A DNA stretch of 41,934 nucleotides from an uncultured Oscillospiraceae bacterium (GCA_944385535.1 CALWXR010000023.1:1-41934), one strand, 5' to 3'; shown: positions 8,018 to 18,602, counted from the first letter of the stretch. Translations and numbers: made by a program. The notes: generated from the letters alone by a model not told the origin.

Positions 8018-8797
8018 ATGCGAAAACGGGATCTGATGATCTTATTCGGGGCCTTGGCAATCGCCGTGGTGACCGCCATTACCATTTTTCACAGCAGCGC
8101 GCTGCCCACCGACTCCTGGGGCTTAAGCTTCCGCCAGGAGGGGGCCGCCCCCATCGGCAACGCGGGGGTGGATCAGCTGAAGCAGTACGACGCCGCCTAC
8201 ATTGGCGATACCTCCCAAAAGGTGCTGTATCTGACCTTTGATGTGGGCTACGAAAACGGCTGCACGGAGAAAATATTGGACACCCTGAAGGACCATAACA
8301 TCACCGCCGCCTTTTTCCTGGTGGGGAATTACCTGGAGAAAAATGAGGATCTGGTTCGGCGGATGGTGGAAGAAGGCCACATTGTGGGCAACCACACCAT
8401 GCACCACTACGACATGAGCCGCCTCTCCACCCGGGAGGCCTTTGCCAAGGAGCTTCAGGATCTGGAAGCGCTGTACACCCAGGTCACCGGAGAACAGATG
8501 AAAAAATACTACCGGCCCCCCCAGGGGATCTACAGCCAGGAAAACCTGAGAATGGCCCAGGAGCTGGGATATAAAACCGTATTCTGGAGCCTTGCTTATG
8601 TGGACTGGAACAACGACGACCAGCCTACCAAGGAAGCAGCCTTCGCCAAGCTGCTGCCCCGAACCCACCAGGGCGCGGTGGTACTGCTCCACTCCACCTC
8701 CCAGACCAACGCCCAGATTCTGGACGAACTGCTGACCCAATGGGAAAACCAGGGCTACCGGTTCGGCACGCTGGAGGAATTGTTCCAAAGCCTTTGA
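8018..8797 (+). CDS. pdaA: Polysaccharide deacetylase, PdaA-like (delta-lactam-forming de-N-acetylase)
   Basis: A 259-aa exported or membrane-anchored NodB-domain enzyme. PdaA removes the N-acetyl group of muramic acid so that muramic delta-lactam can form in spore cortex. Seen: an N-terminal hydrophobic anchor (about residues 7-25), motif 1 as TFDVGYENGC (the PdaA form, instead of TFDDG), the metal-binding HTMHH with its H-x3-H spacing, the RPPQGIYS motif 3, and the C-terminal VVLLHS motif. The Asp-to-Val change within motif 1 (TFDVG) should be noted; PdaA itself has TFDNG there. The ATG at 8018 is chosen for its strong ribosome site, which lies in a stable hairpin. It implies a spore-forming ancestry. 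Confidence 0.82.
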   Translation: MRKRDLMILFGALAIAVVTAITIFHSSALPTDSWGLSFRQEGAAPIGNAGVDQLKQYDAAYIGDTSQKVLYLTFDVGYENGCTEKILDTLKDHNITAAFFLVGNYLEKNEDLVRRMVEEGHIVGNHTMHHYDMSRLSTREAFAKELQDLEALYTQVTGEQMKKYYRPPQGIYSQENLRMAQELGYKTVFWSLAYVDWNNDDQPTKEAAFAKLLPRTHQGAVVLLHSTSQTNAQILDELLTQWENQGYRFGTLEELFQSL

Positions 8798-8805
8798 TAA
8801 TCCGG

Positions 8806-8842
8806 CGCGCCCCGCTTCCAATGGAAGCGGGGCGCGTTCTTT
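8806..8842. terminator. Terminator between convergent pdaA and hemW
   Basis: A perfect 14-bp stem (8806-8819 / 8823-8836) with a 3-nt loop, followed on the plus strand by TTCTTT. It sits between two genes ending toward each other and probably serves both. Confidence 0.85.
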
Positions 8843-8845
8843 GTA

Positions 8846-10039
8846 TCAAATCCTTTTCAGCGGATGGGATTCATCCTGCGCGATGAGCAGATCGGTGATG
8901 ATGTCGTTGCTCACCAGGTAGCCCTTGGGGGTCAGAACCCAGCGGCCGTTGTCATTTTGGTTTGCCTGGAAGTAGCGGCGGCGCTTTTCCAGCACCTCCT
9001 CCAGGGGGCCGAAGGGCAGCAGGAACATTTTCTCATATTCCGCGGCGCTGATACCCACGCTGGTACGCAGCCGAAGCATCAGATACTCTCCGGCCCGCTC
9101 CCGCATGGGGATCTCCTCCATCTCCTCCATAATGTCCCCGCCGTCCCGAATGGCAGCGATATAGGCCTGCAGATCCCGCTTCAGGACAAACCGCTTGCCG
9201 GCAAAGTCCGAGCTGGCGCTGGGGCCGAAGCCCAGGTACTCTCCCCCGGTCCAGTACTTCATATTGTGCTTGGAAATCAGGCCCTTGCGGCAGAAGTTGG
9301 AGATTTCATACTGCCGGAAGCCCCTTCCCCGGAGGGTCTCTACCGCCGCCAGATACATATCCGCCTGGGTCTCGTCATCGGGCAGATTCAGCACATCCTT
9401 CACATCCCAGAAGGGGGTTCCCTGCTCTACCCGGAGGGCGTAGCAGCTGACGTGCTCGGGATTCAGCCGCAGCACATTGTCCAGCGTCTCCTGCCAGTCC
9501 TGCAGATCCTGGCCAGGCAAACCGTACATCAGGTCAATGGACACATTCCGGAAGCCCGCCTTGCGGATCCGCTGATAGGCCATGGCCGCCTGCTCATAGG
9601 TATGGGGACGGCCCAGCTTTTTCAGCATGTCGTTGTCGTCGGACTGGACGCCCAGGCTCACCCGGTTGAAGCCCTCGGCGTAAAGCCGGTGGAGCAGCCG
9701 GTCGGACACGGAATCCGGATTGCACTCAAAGGTGATCTCCGCCCCGTTGTCCACGTCAAAGTTCCGGCGGATGGTGGTCAGAATCACCGCCATGCCGTCC
9801 GCGCCGAAGAAGGTGGGGGTGCCGCCGCCAAAGTAGATGGTATCCACCTTATAGCCGGGGGCAAGCTCGCCCGCTTCCTTGATATGATCGCACACCGCGT
9901 CCAGATAGCCGTCCATCAGCTTATCTTCCTTGGTTGCCATGGAATAAAAATCACAGTACTGACACTTGCTCCGGCAAAAGGGCACATGGACGTAAATGCC
10001 GAGGGGCGTCTTATTCTGGCGTTTTGATAAAATGGGCAT
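8846..10039 (-). CDS. hemW: Radical SAM heme chaperone HemW (HemN-like)
   Basis: A 397-aa radical SAM protein. The [4Fe-4S] motif is C22-x3-C26-x2-C29 followed by DF, the HemW form that lacks the fourth cysteine of true HemN coproporphyrinogen oxidases. A YFGGGTPT glycine motif and the SLGVQS and YGLPGQ segments follow, then the C-terminal HemN domain. HemW binds and transfers heme rather than oxidising coproporphyrinogen. The start at 10039 (MPILSKRQ) is preferred over 10096 because GGAGGG lies just upstream. It follows lepA by 53 nt on the same strand, the conserved Firmicutes order lepA-hemW; the usual hrcA-grpE-dnaK genes do not follow. Confidence 0.9.
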   Translation of the reverse strand: MPILSKRQNKTPLGIYVHVPFCRSKCQYCDFYSMATKEDKLMDGYLDAVCDHIKEAGELAPGYKVDTIYFGGGTPTFFGADGMAVILTTIRRNFDVDNGAEITFECNPDSVSDRLLHRLYAEGFNRVSLGVQSDDNDMLKKLGRPHTYEQAAMAYQRIRKAGFRNVSIDLMYGLPGQDLQDWQETLDNVLRLNPEHVSCYALRVEQGTPFWDVKDVLNLPDDETQADMYLAAVETLRGRGFRQYEISNFCRKGLISKHNMKYWTGGEYLGFGPSASSDFAGKRFVLKRDLQAYIAAIRDGGDIMEEMEEIPMRERAGEYLMLRLRTSVGISAAEYEKMFLLPFGPLEEVLEKRRRYFQANQNDNGRWVLTPKGYLVSNDIITDLLIAQDESHPLKRI

Positions 10040-10092
10040 TGCTTTCCCTCCGGGTCGTAATAAGTTGTTTTCTCCAGGTGATCCTTCCTGGC

Positions 10093-11901
<1,809 letters not shown>

Positions 11902-11998
11902 GGAATACACCTCAAAAATTGGGGAATAAATAATGCAGAAATCTGTCTGCCCAGAAAATCCATTCCAGGGCATAGTGAGTCATTTTCCTAATGCATGT

Positions 11999-12226
11999 CT
12001 GCTGAATAAGCCGCTTTGCGGCTTATTCACGCACCGTTAGGTGCGTAATCCCATAAAAACGGCTCTTTTAAACCGTTTTTATGGGATTCAGGCAGCAATC
12101 AATGGGTATCCGATTTGCATGGCCACCATGCAAATCGGCAGGCGCAAGGTTTTTGCGCAAAAACCTTGCGCCAGAACAACCCGGTATGCATGAGAGCCTT
12201 GGCTGTCATGGCATTTGGCGTTGTTC
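11999..12226. repeat. Array of five perfect hairpins plus one imperfect hairpin in the lepA leader
   Basis: Tandem hairpins, none of similar sequence: 12004-12014/12018-12028 (11 bp), 12029-12035/12040-12046 (7 bp), 12047-12062/12073-12088 (16 bp), 12110-12122/12126-12138 (13 bp), 12141-12154/12159-12172 (14 bp), all perfect. A nested imperfect one follows (12174-12180/12220-12226 around 12189-12198/12201-12210, one mismatch). The first hairpin, with its CTGCT flank, is also found at the end of thiN. Short open frames here are by-products of the symmetry. Confidence 0.9.
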
Positions 12227-12237
12227 AGTACGCATTC

Positions 12238-12266
12238 ATTATACCGAATCCTTCCCCAAAAGTAAA
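12238..12266 (-). promoter_or_regulatory. Sigma-A promoter of lepA-hemW
   Basis: On the minus strand TTTACT (12266-12261), a 17-nt spacer and TATAAT (12243-12238). The perfect -10 and spacing make it the best candidate. It lies upstream of the hairpin array, placing the array in the transcript. Confidence 0.7.
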
Positions 12267-12302
12267 CCCAAAATTCGCTGAAACCAGGCACTCTCCGGAA
12301 TA

Positions 12303-12323
12303 TTCTCCCCTGTCACGGGAGAA
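12303..12323. promoter_or_regulatory. Inverted repeat between divergent lepA and rpoD promoters
   Basis: TTCTCCC (12303-12309) and GGGAGAA (12317-12323) form a perfect 7-bp inverted repeat about 50 bp upstream of the rpoD -35 and 37 bp upstream of the lepA -35. It could be a regulator site; unproven. Confidence 0.35.
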
Positions 12324-12371
12324 AAAGCAGGATTTCCCCTGGTGTATTTTGAAAAAAATCCGATTTTGGTC

Positions 12372-12400
12372 TTGCCGCCCGGGGAAAAAAGGGGTATAGT
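12372..12400 (+). promoter_or_regulatory. Sigma-A promoter of the first rpoD
   Basis: TTGCCG (12372-12377), 17-nt spacer, TATAGT (12395-12400). The start codon at 12455 lies about 50 nt after the predicted transcription start. Confidence 0.7.
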
Positions 12401-12454
12401 TTAACGGAATGAGAAAAAATGATTTTCTTTACACAGAAAAAAGGGAGACGTTCC

Positions 12455-13600
12455 ATGAGTACAACGAAGAAAAGCACAAAGGTCATGGGCGTGGAAGATG
12501 CCCAGACCGCCCTCCAGGCTCTGATCGCCCAGGGTAAGAAAGACGGCATGATCCGCGCCACTGACCTGAATGCCCTGCTGGAAAAAATGCAGCTCAGCCC
12601 GGAAAAGATTGAGGAAATCTACAACCGGTTTGACGCTATGAATATCCCCATCATCACCGCCGAGCTGGATCTGAGCGACGAGCTGAATCTGGAAGCCGAC
12701 GAAATTGGTCTGGATCTGTCCGGCCTGGAGGAAGAGGAGCTGGTGGATCCGGTGGATCTGGCGGCGGAATACAGCCTGGACGATCCCGTGCGCATGTATC
12801 TGAAGGAGATCGGTCAGATTAAGCTGCTGTCCGCCGAGGAAGAGGTAGAGCTTGCCAAGCGTGTCTCCGAAGGAGATCAGGCCGCCAAGAATAAGCTCAC
12901 CGAAGCCAATCTGCGGCTGGTGGTCTCCATCGCAAAAAAATATTCCGGCCGGGGATTGCATATTCTGGATCTGATCCAGGAGGGCAATACGGGACTGATC
13001 CGAGCCGTGGACAAATTCGACTGGACAAAGGGAAACAAATTCTCTACATATGCCACCTGGTGGATCCGTCAGGCCATTACCCGGGCCATTGCGGATCAGG
13101 CCCGTACCATCCGGGTGCCGGTGCATATGGTAGAGGTGATCAACAAAGCCACCCGGTGCAACCGGAAGCTGGTGCAGGAGCTGGGCCGGGAGCCCACCGT
13201 GGAGGAGATCGCCGCCGAGCTGAATCTGCCGGTGGAAAAGATCATCGAGGCCAACCGCACCGCCGCGGATACCCTGAGCCTGGATACCCCTGTGGGCGAT
13301 GAAGAGGACACCTCCATCGGCTCCTTTGTGGAGGACGAGCGCACCCCCGGCCCTGCCGACGCCACCTCCAACGCCCTGCTGGCGGAGGCCCTGAAGGAGA
13401 TCCTGGACACCCTGACGGAGCGGGAGGCGGATGTGCTTCGGATGCGCTTCGGCATGTACGACGGCCGCACCCACACCCTGGAGGAAGTGGGGCAGATCTT
13501 CGGCGTCACCCGGGAGCGGATCCGCCAGATCGAGAATAAGGCCATCCGCAAGCTGCGCCACCCCAGCCGGGCCAAGAAGATCCGGGATTTCTACTGCTGA
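12455..13600 (+). CDS. rpoD: Housekeeping sigma factor RpoD (SigA), copy 1
   Basis: A 381-aa primary sigma-70 factor. Region 1.1 is a short module ([11 protein letters not shown] to IPIITAELD), region 1.2 has [11 protein letters not shown], regions 2.1-2.4 run from [13 protein letters not shown] through [20 protein letters not shown], region 3 has RIPVHMVE-like and [11 protein letters not shown] segments, and region 4.2 ends with [23 protein letters not shown]. All DNA-contacting parts for -10 and -35 are intact. The ATG at 12455 follows AAGGGAG (12441-12447); the upstream in-frame ATG at 12419 lacks such a site. A second copy, roughly 90% identical by eye, follows after 194 nt. The usual upstream dnaG is absent. 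Confidence 0.93.
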   Translation: MSTTKKSTKVMGVEDAQTALQALIAQGKKDGMIRATDLNALLEKMQLSPEKIEEIYNRFDAMNIPIITAELDLSDELNLEADEIGLDLSGLEEEELVDPVDLAAEYSLDDPVRMYLKEIGQIKLLSAEEEVELAKRVSEGDQAAKNKLTEANLRLVVSIAKKYSGRGLHILDLIQEGNTGLIRAVDKFDWTKGNKFSTYATWWIRQAITRAIADQARTIRVPVHMVEVINKATRCNRKLVQELGREPTVEEIAAELNLPVEKIIEANRTAADTLSLDTPVGDEEDTSIGSFVEDERTPGPADATSNALLAEALKEILDTLTEREADVLRMRFGMYDGRTHTLEEVGQIFGVTRERIRQIENKAIRKLRHPSRAKKIRDFYC

Positions 13601-13622
13601 TCCGTTCTCTTTTCAAAACCGT

Positions 13623-13656
13623 CCCCTGTGCCTTTTCCCGCACAGGGGCCCTTTGT
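13623..13656 (+). terminator. Hairpin between the two rpoD genes
   Basis: CCCCTGTGC (13623-13631) pairs with GCACAGGGG (13640-13648). Only a short CCCTTTGT follows, so termination would be partial and the second gene could be reached by read-through. Confidence 0.55.
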
Positions 13657-13794
13657 CCCCGGCCAGGGTCTATCCCCTTCAGCCAAGCCGCGTCCCTTCT
13701 TGTGGAAAATTAACGCCGGGGTCCTGCCCCCCGGATGGGCCCGTCCTTTCACCGAAGAAAAACCGGAATCTGTTACAGTAAAGGGAGACGCTTC

Positions 13795-14934
13795 ATGAGT
13801 ACAACAAAAAAGAACCCAACGTCCGCGGAAGATTTACAGTCCGCCCTTCAGGCGCTGATCGCCAAAGGAAAAAAAGAGGGCATGCTTCGGGCCGCCGACC
13901 TGAATGCCCTGCTGGAAAAAATGCAGCTCAGCCCGGAAAAGATCGAGGAAATCTACGACCGGTTTGACGCTATGAATATCCCCATCATCACCGCCGAACT
14001 GGATCTGAGCGACGAGCTTTCCATAGGCGCCGATGACGACGGCCTGGACATCTCCGGGCTGGAAGAAGAGGAACTGGTGGATCCGGTGGATCTGGCGGCG
14101 GAATACAGCCTGGACGATCCCGTGCGGATGTACTTAAAGGAGATCGGCCAGATTAAGCTGCTTTCCCCCGAGGAAGAGGTGGAGCTGGCCAAGCGTGTCT
14201 CCGAAGGGGATCAGGCCGCCAAGGATGAGCTCACCGAAGCCAATCTGCGGCTGGTGGTCTCCATCGCCAAGAAATACTCCGGCCGGGGATTGCAGATCCT
14301 GGATCTGATCCAGGAGGGCAATACGGGACTGATCCGGGCCGTGGACAAATTCGACTGGACAAAGGGAAACAAGTTCTCTACATACGCCACCTGGTGGATT
14401 CGTCAGGCCATTACCCGGGCCATCGCGGATCAGGGCCGCACCATCCGGGTGCCGGTGCACATGGTAGAGGTGATCAACAAGGCCACCCGGTGCAATCGGA
14501 AGCTGGTGCAGGAGCTGGGCCGGGAGCCCACCGTGGAGGAAATCGCCGCCGAGCTGAATCTGCCGGTGGAAAAGATCATCGAGGCCAACCGCACCGCCGC
14601 GGACACCCTGAGCCTGGATACCCCCGTGGGCGACGAGGAGGATACCTCCATCGGCTCCTTCGTGGAGGATGAACGCACCCCCGGCCCCGCCGAGGCCACC
14701 TCCAACGCCCTGCTGGCGGAAGCCCTGCGGGACGCTCTGGCTACCCTGACGGAGCGGGAGGCGGACGTGCTGCGGATGCGCTTCGGCATGTACGACGGCC
14801 ACGCCCACACCCTGGAGGAGGTGGGCCAGATCTTCGGCGTCACCCGGGAACGGATCCGCCAGATCGAGAACAAGGCCATCCGCAAGCTCCGCCATCCCAG
14901 CCGGGCAAGAAAGATCCAGGACTTTTTCAATTAA
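13795..14934 (+). CDS. rpoD: Housekeeping-type sigma factor RpoD, copy 2
   Basis: A 379-aa paralogue of the preceding gene with every sigma region intact. Its start context is also copied: AAGGGAGACG precedes ATG 13795 and both proteins begin MSTTKK. Differences cluster in the first 15 residues, in the acidic linker after region 1.1 (NLEADEIG versus SIGADDDG), at one position of region 2.4/3.0 (IADQA to IADQG), and just before region 4 (KEILD to RDALA). The recognition helix of region 4.2 is identical, so promoter preference is probably the same or close. No convincing promoter lies between the copies. A recent tandem duplication is inferred; whether both are expressed together is unknown. 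Confidence 0.92.
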   Translation: MSTTKKNPTSAEDLQSALQALIAKGKKEGMLRAADLNALLEKMQLSPEKIEEIYDRFDAMNIPIITAELDLSDELSIGADDDGLDISGLEEEELVDPVDLAAEYSLDDPVRMYLKEIGQIKLLSPEEEVELAKRVSEGDQAAKDELTEANLRLVVSIAKKYSGRGLQILDLIQEGNTGLIRAVDKFDWTKGNKFSTYATWWIRQAITRAIADQGRTIRVPVHMVEVINKATRCNRKLVQELGREPTVEEIAAELNLPVEKIIEANRTAADTLSLDTPVGDEEDTSIGSFVEDERTPGPAEATSNALLAEALRDALATLTEREADVLRMRFGMYDGHAHTLEEVGQIFGVTRERIRQIENKAIRKLRHPSRARKIQDFFN

Positions 14935-14939
14935 CCAAA

Positions 14940-14976
14940 AGCTTCCCGGCCGTGGGCCGGGAAGCTCTCTTTTTTA
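14940..14976. terminator. Terminator after rpoD copy 2, convergent with pfkA
   Basis: A perfect 12-bp stem (14940-14951 / 14955-14966), 3-nt loop, then CTCTCTTTTTT on the plus strand. On the other side TTTTGG is a weak tract for pfkA. Confidence 0.9.
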
Positions 14977-14978
14977 TA

Positions 14979-16055
14979 TTACACATCGCCCATGGAAAGG
15001 CCCAGGGCTCGGGCGGTCTGCACCAGCTCGCAGTCCGGGGGGACGGACTTCAGCTTGCCCGCCACATCCTTCAGGGGGACGGGAACGATCTTGTCGTCCT
15101 GAAGGGCTACCATGCAGCCGAATTTTCCCTTGCGGATCAGTTCCGCGGCGGCCACGCCCAGCCGGGTGCACAGCAGACGATCCGCGGCGCAGGGGGCGCC
15201 CCCTCTCTGGAAGTGGCCGGGGATGGTAACCCGGATCTCCTGGCCGGTGAGCTCTTTCAATTCATCCGCCAGCCGGTAGGAGATGGAAGGGTAGGTCATG
15301 GCGGCCCGGGCGGCCTTGAATTCCTTCTTGCTCATTTTGGCCTCTTCCTTGCTGATGGCCCCTTCCGCCACCGCGATGATGGAAAACCGCTTGCCCACCC
15401 GCAGCCGCTTGTTGATGGCGGCGGCCACCGCCTTGGCGGAATAGGGGATCTCAGGAATGATGATCACATCCGCCCCGGAAGCAATGCCGGTATGCAGGGT
15501 CAGCCAGCCCGCCTTATGGCCCATGACCTCCACAATAAAGACCCGGCTGTGGGAGAAGGCGGTGGAGTGGATATTGTCGATGACCTGGGCGGCGATGTTC
15601 ATGGCGGACTGGAAACCGAAGGTCATCTGAGTGCCCCAAAGGTCATTGTCAATGGTCTTGGGCAGGGTGACCACATTGATGCCGTTCTGGCTCAGCAGAT
15701 TGGCGGTCTTGTGGGTGCCGTTGCCTCCCAGGATCACCAGGCAGTCAAAGCCCGCCCGCTTGCAGGTAGAGAGCATTTTTTCCAGCTTGGTCTCTTCCTT
15801 TTCCTCCGCCGTCTGCATAGACTTAAAGGGCTGGCGGGAGGTGCCCAGGATGGTGCCGCCCAAGGTCAGGATATCGGAAAAATCCTTGGGTGACATGGCG
15901 TGGTAATCCCCCTCGATGAGGCCCCGGTAACCGTCCCGGATGCCATAGATGGTTACATTGCTGCCGAACTCATTGTACAGTGCTTTGGCAACGCCCCGAA
16001 GGGCCGCGTTCAGGCCCTGGCAGTCGCCGCCGCTGGTGAGCATTCCTACTTTCAC
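14979..16055 (-). CDS. pfkA: 6-phosphofructokinase
   Basis: A 358-aa glycolytic kinase making fructose 1,6-bisphosphate. It begins VKVGMLTSGGDCQGLNA, and has GGTILGTSR, a PKTIDNDLWGT catalytic loop with the base Asp, and the GFQSAMN, EVMGHKAGWL, IIPEIP and GHFQRGG motifs. The phosphoryl-donor signature is unusual: the donor loop is GGNGTHKTA, with Gly at the position equivalent to E. coli Gly104 (ATP type) but Asn in place of Asp103, and Lys at the position of Gly124 (as in PPi enzymes). The GTG at 16055 is chosen because AAAGGGAGGT lies just upstream; an open frame continues to an ATG at 16124 with no ribosome site. Monocistronic. Confidence 0.9.
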   Translation of the reverse strand: MKVGMLTSGGDCQGLNAALRGVAKALYNEFGSNVTIYGIRDGYRGLIEGDYHAMSPKDFSDILTLGGTILGTSRQPFKSMQTAEEKEETKLEKMLSTCKRAGFDCLVILGGNGTHKTANLLSQNGINVVTLPKTIDNDLWGTQMTFGFQSAMNIAAQVIDNIHSTAFSHSRVFIVEVMGHKAGWLTLHTGIASGADVIIIPEIPYSAKAVAAAINKRLRVGKRFSIIAVAEGAISKEEAKMSKKEFKAARAAMTYPSISYRLADELKELTGQEIRVTIPGHFQRGGAPCAADRLLCTRLGVAAAELIRKGKFGCMVALQDDKIVPVPLKDVAGKLKSVPPDCELVQTARALGLSMGDV

Positions 16056-16212
16056 AGGATCTACCTCCCTTTTCAGCTTGACGGAACGCGCCGGAGGAAC
16101 CGGCCCCTTCCGCTTTATCATCATGATACGACATTTTCCCGAAAAAGAAAAGAGCTATTCCAAAAATAATTGGGGCCCCCCGGACTTTACCTGAATTTTG
16201 CAGACAGGTTTC

Positions 16213-16241
16213 TTGCAGTGGGGCCGAATTTCGAGTATAAT
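16213..16241 (+). promoter_or_regulatory. Sigma-A promoter of ppk1
   Basis: TTGCAG (16213-16218), 17-nt spacer, TATAAT (16236-16241). The -10 is perfect. Confidence 0.75.
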
Positions 16242-16273
16242 ACGATAAATACGACGCTATGGAGGGTCTTACC

Positions 16274-18421
16274 ATGGAGGAAGCGGTCTGGAAACAGGGA
16301 TATACCCAAAACCGGGAGCTGTCCTGGCTCCAATTCAACGCCCGGGTGCTGGCGGAAGCCCAGGATGAACAGGTGCCGCTGCTGGAACGGCTGAAATTTT
16401 TATCCATTTTCACCAGCAATCTGGATGAGTTTTACATGATCCGGGTGGGCAGCCTGGGGGACATTGCCGCGGTGAACAAAACCGGCGTGGACAGTAAATC
16501 CGGACTGACCGCGAAAGAGCAGCTAGAGCAGATCTACGCCGCCACTGCCCCCTTGTATCAGAAACGGGATCGGGTCTTTACCCAGGTGGAAAAGGCCCTG
16601 GCAGAGGAAGGGCTGTGCCACGTGTCCATGGAGGACCTAACCCCGGAGGAGCAGAAGTACGTAAAGCACTATTTCCGCCACCAGATTCAGCCCATCCTGT
16701 CCCCCCAGATCGTGGACAGCCACCACCCCTTCCCCCACCTGGACAGCAAGGTGACCTATGTAGGGGCGCTTCTGGGTAAAAAGAAAAATGAGCTTCTGGG
16801 GCTGATTCCCGTGCCCCGGGCCCTGCCCCGGGTGGTGTATTTGCAGGAGGGCTCCGGCCGGTATGTGCTGCTGGAGGAACTGCTGCTCCAGCATGCCCAC
16901 TCAGTGTTCGCCATGTACGACGTGCTGGAAAAGGTGCTCTTCTGCATCACCCGGAACGCGGACATCAATTTAGACGACGAGCCCTTCAACCCGGTTTCGG
17001 ATCACCTGGAGGTGGACGTTCGGGCGAAAATGGAAAAGCTTCTGCGCCTGCGCAGTCATCTGCGGGTGGTGCGGCTGGAGCTGTCCAACCCCATCAGCAA
17101 CCACTTTGCCGGATATTTCCGCAGCCGGTTTTCCGTGGAGGACAGCCAGATTTTCCTGTCCCGGAAAGCGCCGCTGGATCTTAGCTATGTGTTCGACTTA
17201 GGGGAGTTCTTCCCGCCCCAGCAGCGGCAGCGGCTGTCGGATCCGCCCTTTTCCCCCCAGCAGCCCGCCATGCTCCGGCCAGGACAGAGCCTTTTACAGG
17301 CGGCCATGAAGCAGGACATCCTGCTGTCTTATCCCTATGAATCCATGGAGCCCTTCCTGCAAATGATCCGGGAGGCGGCCCACGCCCCGGATGTGGTGAG
17401 CATCCGCATTACCATCTACCGTCTGGCCCGAAAGGCCAAGCTGGTGGAGTACCTGTGCGCCGCGGCGGAAAACGGCAAGGACGTGACGGTGCTCATTGAG
17501 CTGCGGGCCCGGTTTGACGAGCAGAACAACATCGACTGGTCCGAGCGGCTGGAGGAAGCCGGTTGCAAGGTGATCTACGGCTTTGAAGAGTACAAAGTCC
17601 ACTCCAAAATCTGCCTGATTACCCGGCAGATCAACGGAGTCATGCGCCACATCACCCAGGTAGGCACCGGCAATTACAACGAAAAAACCGCCAAGCAGTA
17701 TACGGACGTATCCTTGGTGACTTCCTCCGAGTCCATCGGCGCGGACGCGGCGGAATTTTTCAAGAACATGGCCCTGGGCAATTTGGAGGGCCATTACGAC
17801 CGGCTTTTGGTGGCTCCCGGCAGCCTGAAAAGCGGCGTCCTTTCCCTGATAGACGAGCAGATCCGCCTGGGCCGCCAGGGCTACATTCTGCTGAAGTTCA
17901 ACTCTCTGACGGATATCGACATCATCCGCAGGCTGGCCCAGGCCTCCCAGGCGGGGGTAAAGGTGGATATGATCATCCGGGGCATCTGCTGCCTGCGGCC
18001 CGGGGTGCCGGGAATCACGGATAACATTACCGTAGTCAGCATTGTGGGCCGGTACCTGGAGCACTCCCGGATCTTCTGCTTCGGCCGGGGGGAGGAAGAG
18101 AAAATGTACATCTCCTCCGCCGACTTTATGACCCGAAACACCGTGCGCCGGGTGGAGATCGCCTGCCCCATCGATTCCCCCGAAGTCCGCCGCCGGCTCC
18201 ACGGGATCCTGGACGCCATGCTCTCCGACACCGCCAAAGCCCGGGTGCTGCTCAGCGACGGCAGCTACCGGCCCAAGATCGCCGGAGATATCCGTTACTG
18301 CGCCCAGGAGCAGCTGATGGAAAACGCTCTGGAGGCGGCGAACAGCCTGTCCCCGGAACCGGAGGAAAGCCCAAAGCCCTCCCTGTGGCAGCGGATGCTT
18401 GCCCGCTTCCGGCGCAAATAA
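16274..18421 (+). CDS. ppk1: Polyphosphate kinase 1
   Basis: A 715-aa enzyme that reversibly polymerises the ATP gamma-phosphate into polyphosphate. The N-terminal domain starts RELSWLQFNARVLAEAQD and continues FTSNLDEFYMIRVG. The catalytic domains show IRITIYRLA, LIELRARFDEQNNI, VHSKICLI with the phosphorylated histidine, and GTGNYNEKTAKQYTD, then SADFMTRNTVRRVEI. Length and motifs are normal for PPK1. ATG 16274 is preferred to 16259 because GGAGG (16261-16265) is properly spaced from it. It is a single-gene unit with its own promoter and terminator; no exopolyphosphatase gene is adjacent. Confidence 0.94.
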   Translation: MEEAVWKQGYTQNRELSWLQFNARVLAEAQDEQVPLLERLKFLSIFTSNLDEFYMIRVGSLGDIAAVNKTGVDSKSGLTAKEQLEQIYAATAPLYQKRDRVFTQVEKALAEEGLCHVSMEDLTPEEQKYVKHYFRHQIQPILSPQIVDSHHPFPHLDSKVTYVGALLGKKKNELLGLIPVPRALPRVVYLQEGSGRYVLLEELLLQHAHSVFAMYDVLEKVLFCITRNADINLDDEPFNPVSDHLEVDVRAKMEKLLRLRSHLRVVRLELSNPISNHFAGYFRSRFSVEDSQIFLSRKAPLDLSYVFDLGEFFPPQQRQRLSDPPFSPQQPAMLRPGQSLLQAAMKQDILLSYPYESMEPFLQMIREAAHAPDVVSIRITIYRLARKAKLVEYLCAAAENGKDVTVLIELRARFDEQNNIDWSERLEEAGCKVIYGFEEYKVHSKICLITRQINGVMRHITQVGTGNYNEKTAKQYTDVSLVTSSESIGADAAEFFKNMALGNLEGHYDRLLVAPGSLKSGVLSLIDEQIRLGRQGYILLKFNSLTDIDIIRRLAQASQAGVKVDMIIRGICCLRPGVPGITDNITVVSIVGRYLEHSRIFCFGRGEEEKMYISSADFMTRNTVRRVEIACPIDSPEVRRRLHGILDAMLSDTAKARVLLSDGSYRPKIAGDIRYCAQEQLMENALEAANSLSPEPEESPKPSLWQRMLARFRRK

Positions 18422-18431
18422 ATCCCCATTC

Positions 18432-18460
18432 CCTCCCGGCAGCTTTGCCGGGAGGTTTTT
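18432..18460 (+). terminator. Rho-independent terminator of ppk1
   Basis: CCTCCCGGC (18432-18440) / GCCGGGAGG (18447-18455) followed by TTTTT. Confidence 0.9.
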
Positions 18461-18526
18461 CCGTCCCGTTCCCGCCGAAATACAGCAAACTACACAATCA
18501 GTCGTTCGATTTTTATGATTCTATTG

Positions 18527-18555
18527 TTGACATTCTCTTATTTCAGGACTATAAT
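18527..18555 (+). promoter_or_regulatory. Consensus sigma-A promoter of the substrate-binding protein gene
   Basis: TTGACA (18527-18532), 17-nt spacer, TATAAT (18550-18555): a perfect consensus promoter. It suggests strong expression of the binding protein unless repressed. Confidence 0.85.
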
Positions 18556-18602
18556 CAAAATAAGGCTTAACGCCCAAAACAACATTTTTCGAGGAGGTAC
18601 AT

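Noticed and set aside
12081-12399. Short open frames in the hairpin array upstream of rpoD
   Set aside because: They arise from the palindromes, appear on both strands, and lack ribosome sites.
13771-13779. Extended -10 (TGT TACAGT) as a promoter of rpoD copy 2
   Set aside because: Transcription would begin inside the ribosome site at 13781-13787, and there is no -35.
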